Source: Asterella californica (lineage: Eukaryota > Streptophyta > Marchantiopsida > Marchantiales > Aytoniaceae). From it: a stretch of DNA of 64,000 nucleotides. Shown one piece after another: positions 58,100 through 64,000 of the stretch (its first letter is position 1; every line of letters starts with the position of its first letter). The notes beneath the pieces were generated by a model. That model was not told where the DNA came from. It saw only the letters and a program-made list of their open reading frames with translations, and searched no databases. The stretch spans positions 20,062,001 to 20,126,000 of the forward strand of contig JAYKYS010000006.1 in the NCBI GenBank assembly GCA_036924285.1, written 5' to 3'. A program made the position numbers and the translations under genes.

Positions 58100-58713
58100 G
58101 GCACTCTGTCATCCCACACTGATTCCAAGAACTCCACGTCTTGATCTCTTAAGTACCTGGTCTTCTACGCTTTCCCCTTGGGGAAAAGATGCAGAAACAA
58201 CTTCGCCAGAAGTCGCTTCTTCGGCTCCTAGTAAGATTCGATCTTCCAACCGTTCCTCCCCTGCATGTCTTCCACGAAAAGGCAGGTGGTGCTCCCAGGC
58301 ACATGCCATGAACTCACAATCCTAGGCAAGATCTTCTTCTCGTACCAATATCCTCGGTTCTCGGACTCAGGCCTGTGAAAAGCCTTGCGCCACCAATCTT
58401 CAGTCCAGGAAGACGGTCTTCCCCGAGCTACTCCTGCCTTCACAGATACACGGTTACGCGGTGGTAACGCTGCCCACACCTCCTCCAGAAGCCCTTGATC
58501 TGCGAGGTTCCAATCCCACAGGAAGAAGTCGAGACCCAACTCCTTGAGGAAAGGAGTGGCCTCGGCCAATTCTGCCACGGGTAACACCAAGCCTCGCGGA
58601 TGCATCGACATACCTGGAAGATCTGTTGCACTAAACCACAAGCACCTACTATGAGCTGAAGGCTCAGTTCTTCCCGAGTGCCCACAGTCTAGCTTCAACT
58701 TCTCAGAAGACAA
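58100..58713 (-). pseudogene. LTR-encoded protein gene of element B, N-terminal fragment (right copy)
   Basis: Open from about 58713 (here the left-copy TAG is TTG) with LKLDCGHSGRTEPSAHS upstream of the block shared with the left copy. It reaches KIESY, then TAG near 58229 where the left copy has CGG (CCGG became CTAG, changing both strands of a CpG). It also holds a small insertion (FHRPES preceded by EDWWRKA) missing from the left copy. It is truncated downstream by the deletion tied to A2; its C-terminal tail survives at 48373-48014. Confidence 0.6.
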
Positions 58714-60342
58714 AACTAGTCTTCCAGAAGACAGCTACTCCGTCTTCCGGGATTCTAACAATACTTCCTAGATAGCTCTCGTCTTCCGAGCTATATCTAA
58801 ACAATCCTATCTAAGCAAGGTCTCGCATGGATTACCAAGAAGACAACTCACCTTGCATTACATCCTACTTCCTATCAGAAGATACAAGATTCGCGAAACA
58901 TAAAGTGCGTGACAAGTTCAGAAGTCGGTTGCGGGCTCCTGCGGTGACAGTGGCCTCTGGGAAGACACTCGGGACAGCTTCCGATTCAATGTCTTCTCGG
59001 AAGACTTCCAGAAGTCAGACTTCCCTTCACTGGTCTCACCTGTCTTCGTCTTCCTACGCGTAATCTATCCTCACAACAGACTCAAGACAATTGCACTCTG
59101 TTCTTCTGACTTCTCACCTCTCATACGCACTCAGAAGAACCTTGCTGCTCGGTGGGAAGACATGACCTTCGACCATTCTCTCCAGATTCTGCCAGCAAGT
59201 ATTCTCACGACTCTCTTCTAAGTTCAGGAAGAAGAAGGAACGGCTGCTATGGATTGGACAGAAGAGACCCGAATGGACCCTCACGTCTTCTCGCTCATTT
59301 TGTCAGCCTTCCAGTCTTCTAGTCTCTCTAGGAAGATGGGGAGTTGAGAAGCTTGGAAGACCGGGAGGCACAGGCCTAGTTCCTGACTTCCAACTTCTCG
59401 AAATAACAAAACAACTCACCACACCACTCAGGATTCGTACCAAGCCTCTCTTAACACAAAGCAACACAAATCCACTCTTGATACGAATTGTGTTCAGTCG
59501 ACAGACAGTCAAGTTTAAGAAGCGTCTTCCGAAGATGTTCCCATCTTCCGAATCGTCTTCTGTTCCAAGTTTCGGGGGTAGAGAGGTAGTAGGGTAGGGA
59601 AATTGATAGCTGGGATCTCCAATTTGAGGGCTAGGAGTAGGGAAGCTCGAATTGAGCTCGGGAAGAAGCAAGGAGATGGCTGACAGAAATTGAACAGCGC
59701 TTCCGCGCCCAATGTCTCAATAGGAAAGATGGGGGTGGGGGTAATCGATCAGGCTGCCTGCACACAACCAAGGAAGCGCGGGGAATACCAGGAAAAGGCG
59801 AGAAGAAGTGAGAAGGAGAAAGAACATGAGAAAGAACCTCTACAGTCTTCTTCGGCTCCTCGAGTTGTCTTCGACCTCCGCGCGCTTCTGGCTCTTGTCC
59901 TAGCTCCAATGTGACTCCTCCCGACTGCGCCTGCTGTCAATTTCTGGTCACGCCTCGATTCCACCTTCGATTCTACTTGCTACTCTCCAATGTCAGCTTC
60001 TCGGGAGCTCACAGAAACGCCTTCGCTCTTTTGCCTTCTGTGCCTCAGCAATTCGGTCTCATCCTTCGCCTAGCTGCCAAATGATTCTCTCCTACCTCGA
60101 TGTCCTCACTCGATTCCTCTCTCAAAGCTAACTCACGAAGCTCACTATCTCCAATCGATCTTCTCAAGCGCTGTGCTGCGGGAAGTTGGAATGTGCCTAA
60201 TGTGCTTCCTTACGCATCTTCCCCGCAGATTAGGGATTTTCGACCTTAGGTGTCTTCCTGACCTACCTACCTATTCAGTGCGTCCCAGTAGGTACACCTA
60301 CTGTCTTACCCGAAAACTCGTGGTTGGGCCTTCACGGTCGCT

Positions 60343-60507
60343 GTCTTCTGGAAGACAGGTGTCTTCCGCCGTCTTCTCATCTTCCGCCGTCTTCTCGTCT
60401 TCTGAAGACGCAACTGAGAAGACGCTCTTCCGAAGACGGTCGTCTTCCGAAGAAGTCAACTTCTTATTACAAACAGCTCTTAAGATCATCTTCCTATTAA
60501 GGAAGAC
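60343..60507. repeat. GAAGAC/GTCTTC cluster, right B LTR
   Basis: The same 11 sites as 39383-39547. The intervening bases have a few substitutions, but none falls inside a hexamer. Confidence 0.88.
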
Positions 60508-60603
60508 GTAACTTAAGTAACAACGCTTCTTCAGTTATACAAACAAGTTATTATTCTTAAAAATTTCAAAAATTCGTGCATCCTGTAATATGTGGGCACC
60601 ACA

Positions 60604-60608
60604 GGTGG
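60604..60608. other. Target-site duplication of element B, right copy
   Basis: GGTGG, matching 33732-33736. C Gag coding resumes in phase right after it. Confidence 0.92.
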
Positions 60609-62711
60609 AAACCTTTCCCCGAAGTTAATACTGTTTTATATCCGTAGTTGTTTACTCCTGACTCAGAGGTAGGAAGTACTTTTGCAGATCAAGATCAGTT
60701 TACTTCTTCGAATGAAGAAGCTGCAACTAAGGCAGTAGAAGTTGTTACTACCTTAGTGGAACTTTTACAGGCGCAGGAACTTATTCCTCAAGCACTGCTG
60801 CGGGAAATTCTTCCGTTAACTCCAGTAACTCAGAAGGACAGCGCTGCTCCTTACTTACAGCCAACCACAGGACCGTCCATATTCAAGAAGAGACAAGCCC
60901 AAGCAGCTGCTGCTGCGGGTATTGCCTCTGCTGTCCTTGTTCAAGATGCAGTACCAGCGCCGAATCCAGCTCCTGCCAAGATAGCAACTCAAGTTCCAAG
61001 GGCTCCTTTTGTTCGAAGTATGGCAGGCCAACCCATCACGAAACATGGTTACCCAAAGTTCAGAGGAGGATCTTCAGATGAGGATGAGGATGCAGATGCT
61101 TACATTAAACTGTTTGAATCTGTATCTGTCACTAATAAGGAAGATGCTGAACCAGATCGTCTGCGAATCTTTCCAAGTCTTCTCAGGAAAAGAGCACGCA
61201 GCTGGTACAATCATGCAAATAGAATATCAGGAGACATCGATACTTGGGACAAGCTGAAGATAAAGTTCTTAGAGCGGTTCCGGGAAATTGGGTACAATCG
61301 TCAAGTTTTGGGAAAGCTGACCAGACTGGTCAGAGGAAAGAAAGAGAGCCTAAAAGATTATGTCCAAAGATTTTATAATCTATTGGACAGAATTCCGAGG
61401 ATGGGTACAGCCAACCCATACTCTATGGACCAAGCCACAGAATGGCTAGTTACCGGCTTACCGATTGAAATGGAGATCTGGTGTCGTCGAGGAAAGATGG
61501 ACGCCATTGAAGAGGTTGTTGCCTCAGCAGAAGCATTTGAAGCATCCACCCTCGGAAGTAAAGGAGGATGGATAAAAGGGAAGAAGAAAGGGAAGAAAGA
61601 AAAGAAGGAGAAGAAGGAAGAGAAATCGACTCGAAGCAAGAAGCACAAGAAGAGTCGCAGAGAACCCTCTTCCTCCGACGAATCTTCTGACGATGAGTCT
61701 TCTTCGGCCGAAGCCGAAGAGTCTTCATCAGCGAGCTCATCTTCTTCGAGCGAAGAAGAACGAAGAATGAAACGCAGTTCTTCGTCCAAGGAAAAGAAGG
61801 GCAAAGCAAAAAGGGATAATAATCACCTTATGGAGGAGATGATTAAAGGGTTCGCGGATCTGAAAGTGCAGATGATAGGGACTCCTGACAGGAGAAAATC
61901 ACCTTCGGCATCACGACCGAGCTTATGGTGTACGACCTGTGGGAAACAAGGGCATGCCAATACAGAGTGTACAAACGCAAGGTCATTTCAAGCGTCACAT
62001 GTAGAATGGACATCCGCATTCGAGTCATATTATAGTTCATTCTTTATAGAGACTCCAGATGATGTATATGGAGTACAGTCGATACCGCAAGGAACACCAC
62101 CCCAATCTCCCAGACCTTCTCAACCATCACCGATAATCCCAATTCAACCCATACCAATTTTGAGGTTCGTACCAAGAGAGAGGGCTCAAAATGTTTCCCA
62201 GAAACATTTAATGAGTCAAGCAGGAGCAAATAAGCCACCGCCTCATGGCTCTTGTTTCAATTGTGGTAGTACAGATCATTGGTCACCCAACTGCCCACAT
62301 CCGAAGAAACAGCTGGGCTATGTAGCACTTTGTGCAAAGTGTCATCAACCAGGACATGCCACGGCAGATTGTACCAATCCACCTGTGGAGAGAAGGGGGG
62401 TTCGCTTTGATCCCAAAACAGACCGTCCTGCGGAAGCACAACTGCACAAGGTGGACTTGGTAGAATGGAAAGCCGCTGGAGATGAAGGATGGCCACCAGA
62501 AGAAACTTGGGTTTGCAAAGTGGACACCAAAAGCTCCTTCAAATCTAAGAGGAAGGCGGAAGAAGCACCTCTAAAAACTCAATCGAAGAAAGAGTTGAAG
62601 AAGCAGAAGAAGGCAAAGGATAAAGCCAAGAAGAAAATAGTTGAAGAGGAAACTGAGGAAGAAGAAGAAGAAATACTAAGAAAGCGTAAATCCTCCGAGA
62701 CTACCAGTTGA
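60609..62711 (+). pseudogene. gag: Element C Gag, main part
   Basis: Continues the phase of 33410-33736. A TAG at 60645-60647 interrupts it, then it is open to 62711. The capsid-like domain contains DADAYIKLFESVSVTNKED and WDKLKIKFLERFREIGYNR. A Lys-rich then Ser/Glu-rich stretch (about 61570-61790) follows, then three CCHC knuckles (CTTCGKQGHANTEC, CFNCGSTDHWSPNC, CAKCHQPGHATADC) and a Lys-rich end. The order and number of knuckles match B Gag. Past about 62690 the phase moves by one base, so the last codons before TGA 62709 are out of frame. Confidence 0.88.
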
Positions 62712-62998
62712 CATTACAGACGAAGTCCGCGAACTCCTGAAGAAGGAGTTACTACGAGCAGGAACTTCGGCAAGAGAAGCTGATACAACTTCGGCCGAAG
62801 TACCAGAACAATCAACTTCGTCCATACCCAAGATTTTCCGTACTTCGGCCATTGAAGACAAGTCTGCGGCCAACAACGAGGAGGTTCCGAAGAAGCACAG
62901 TCGACCGGAACCTGTGAAGAAAGAACCTATGGCGGTACCACACTATGATGTGGTAGCTGATCTAGAAACACAGAAGGCTAACATAAGTTCAAGCAGCT
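62692..62998 (+). pseudogene. Element C Gag-protease linker, shifted frame
   Basis: Coding continues in the +1 frame (DITDEVRELLKKEL, comparable to the DIRQEVEAIMQEEL of B), rich in TSA and Glu/Lys with CTTCGGCCGAAG motifs in the DNA. Near 62985 the phase returns to that of Gag. Two compensating single-base indels, or sequence errors, explain this. Confidence 0.75.
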
Positions 62999-63668
62999 GA
63001 TTGAAGATAAAAAAATTTACAGAAAATTATTACTTCAAGCACTGAAGAAACCCACTAAAGTAAGAAGATCAAAGTTACCTTCTCTGTTTCACATCGAGGT
63101 AGAAGACCTGGGATCTCCAGAAGTGGAAGTGGAGGTTGCAAGTTGTGTAATTAGGAAAGTGCCAATTGACTCCGGATCAGGAGTCAACATAATGACAGAA
63201 GACATGGCACACGCGTTGGGTTTCAGCAAGTTTGAAGAAACTCAGCGGGTGTTACGGCTGGCAGATCAAACGAGAAGACGACCACTTGAGCTACTGCGCA
63301 ACATCCCCACCTTAATAGGCGGAATTTTTTTTAAACTTACTTATGTTGTGTTGCGCCCTTTGGTTAAGTCTGGTTATCAAATTTTGATTGGGAGGCCATG
63401 GTTGTATGGTGCCAAGGTACTAACAGATTGGTACCGGCATCGTTTACAGTTCAAGGATCCACAGAAACCAACTGATAAGGCTGTGATGGTTTCCTGGAAG
63501 AAGATAACACATCAGGGCGAAACAGAGTCGACTGATGAGGGTTACACTTCAGGATCTGATTCATCAACAAGCAGCGCAGGAAAAAAGAAAAGAGATCTTT
63601 ATTCGATGGTCAACTATCTACAGTGCTATGAAATTGATGAAGAAGAAGATATGAACGAGGCCGAATAG
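62988..63668 (+). CDS. Element C aspartic protease and linker
   Basis: Open in the Gag phase. The catalytic PIDSGSGVNIMTED lies near 63166, then ADQTRRRPLELL and the flap-distal IGRPWLYG near 63390. An acidic linker with THQGETESTDEGYTS and CYEIDEEED ends at TAG 63666-63668. The block lines up with the protease of B, which is broken by an indel. It is likely made as part of a Gag-Pro polyprotein. Confidence 0.85.
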   Translation, partial: FKQLIEDKKIYRKLLLQALKKPTKVRRSKLPSLFHIEVEDLGSPEVEVEVASCVIRKVPIDSGSGVNIMTEDMAHALGFSKFEETQRVLRLADQTRRRPLELLRNIPTLIGGIFFKLTYVVLRPLVKSGYQILIGRPWLYGAKVLTDWYRHRLQFKDPQKPTDKAVMVSWKKITHQGETESTDEGYTSGSDSSTSSAGKKKRDLYSMVNYLQCYEIDEEEDMNEAE

Positions 63669-63674
63669 CAATCA
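63666..63674 (+). promoter_or_regulatory. Candidate stop-codon readthrough signal of element C
   Basis: UAG CAA UCA fits the leaky-stop consensus UAG CAR YYA known from tobamoviruses. The RT frame continues in phase directly after it. B has an in-frame TAA at the equivalent border. Confidence 0.55.
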
Positions 63675-64000
63675 CAGCTAGATCACGGGAGTGCAGAGAC
63701 CAGTCATATAGATGGTATAGTCCTTCCAGGAGCATCCCAAGACCTACTAATAAGCGAAGGTAAGAGCCTAAAGATTTCTGTTGTGGTACAAGGAGAAGAG
63801 TTGGAAGTGTATCGTCAGATGTTGATCCATTACCAAGATGTCTTCGCCTGGACTGTGGAGGACATGAAGGGGATACCTGCACAGTGGGGAGAACATCGTA
63901 TCGACCTCATTGAAGGATCAGTACCTGTACGACAGAGGCAGTATCGACTCAACGCAAAATACTCTTTGATGGTTAAAGGCGAGATAGATAAGTACCTAAA
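63669..64000 (+). CDS. pol: Element C reverse transcriptase, start (cut by window)
   Basis: In phase after the TAG. It is open to the window end with YQDVFAWTVEDMKGIP and RQRQYRLNAKYSLM, the N-terminal RT motifs that also open B RT (FAWTIEDMKGI, RQRQYRLNPKYSLL). The catalytic part lies beyond the window. Confidence 0.88.

Larger units (their letters stand above)
33737..60603 (-). mobile_element. Element B, long-LTR Tat/Athila-like Ty3/gypsy element (contains A2)
   Basis: Minus-strand element with 5.9-kb LTRs: left 33737-39644, right 46312-48373 plus 58083-60603. The internal region is 6.7 kb, with gag-protease, RT, RNase H and integrase. It lies in the gag of C with the duplication GGTGG at both ends. 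Its right (5') LTR was later entered by A2 and lost about 1.35 kb. LTR copies differ by scattered substitutions and indels, so B is clearly older than A1. Several frameshifts and stops in pol mean it cannot supply its own proteins now. Confidence 0.92.
58083..60603 (-). repeat. 5' LTR of element B, proximal segment
   Basis: Matches 37141-39644 and ends CACCACA followed by GGTGG. It carries the start of the LTR gene and the 11-site GAAGAC cluster. It is the continuation of 46312-48373 on the far side of A2. Confidence 0.93.
31020..64000 (+). mobile_element. Element C, Tat/Athila-like Ty3/gypsy element, split by element B
   Basis: The left part (about 31020-33736) holds the 5' LTR, the TGGCGCC primer site and the start of gag. 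The right part (60604 to the window end) resumes in the same reading phase after a repeated GGTGG and holds the rest of gag, protease and the start of RT. The left LTR border is uncertain because the 3' LTR is outside the window. Gag, protease and LTR gene resemble those of element B, so the two belong to related families, but they are clearly different at the DNA level. Confidence 0.85.

Noticed and set aside
1..64000. CRISPR array, rRNA genes, bacterial operons
   Set aside because: No regularly spaced repeats with unique spacers, no rRNA sequence, no bacterial gene organisation; the window is plant-like and eukaryotic.

Overview
This is a transposon-dominated stretch of a large eukaryotic nuclear genome. 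Plant ancestry is likely: there are Tat/Athila-like Ty3/gypsy elements whose primer-binding sites start TGGCGCC, a MuDR-type (MULE) transposase remnant, GT-AG introns and AT-rich spacers. The second gypsy family (FLDD reverse transcriptase, no chromodomain) and the LINE-like reverse transcriptase remnant resemble types I associate with non-flowering streptophytes (charophytes, bryophytes, lycophytes, ferns). That narrower placement is inference. No intact host gene was recognised.

Layout. (1) 1-10034: element A1, a plus-strand Ty3/gypsy element with LTRs in which I found no difference, an intact gag-protease frame, an intact pol frame and a well-formed -1 frameshift signal. Only about the first 31 bases of its 5' LTR lie outside the window. 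(2) 10035-31000: older, decayed sequence. It holds two remnants of one DDE-transposase-like family (minus strand, 10.1-11.9 kb and 24.5-25.4 kb), a possible ORF1-like frame at 14.9-15.9 kb, a LINE-like reverse transcriptase pseudogene with an internal tandem duplication (18.1-20.5 kb), a MULE pseudogene (27.3-29.6 kb), two striking hairpins and several minisatellites. (3) 31000-64000: three elements nested like Russian dolls. Element C (plus, Tat/Athila-like) begins near 31 kb. Element B (minus, related lineage, 5.9-kb LTRs) sits inside the gag of C at 33737-60603 with a 5-bp target duplication GGTGG. An A-family copy, A2 (plus), sits inside the right LTR of B. C resumes at 60604 and runs off the window inside its RT.

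How the parts work. The A family keeps Gag plus protease in one frame and RT, RNase H and integrase in the -1 frame, joined by a GGGTTTT slippery site, a 7-nt spacer and a 9-bp stem. C places gag and protease before an in-frame UAG followed by CAA UCA, which fits the tobamovirus-type leaky-stop consensus (UAG CAR YYA); its pol follows. B has a stop at the equivalent place but is too damaged to judge.

Most unusual features. The LTRs of both B and C carry a long sense-strand reading frame for a related protein with a coiled-coil tail. Each family is also loaded with its own short GAAG-containing motif (GAAGAC in B, CGAAG in C, a GCGGAAG minisatellite in A1). Separately, the A-family LTR contains a roughly 370-nt tRNA-like, highly structured module that is much better conserved between A1 and A2 than the LTR sequence beside it.
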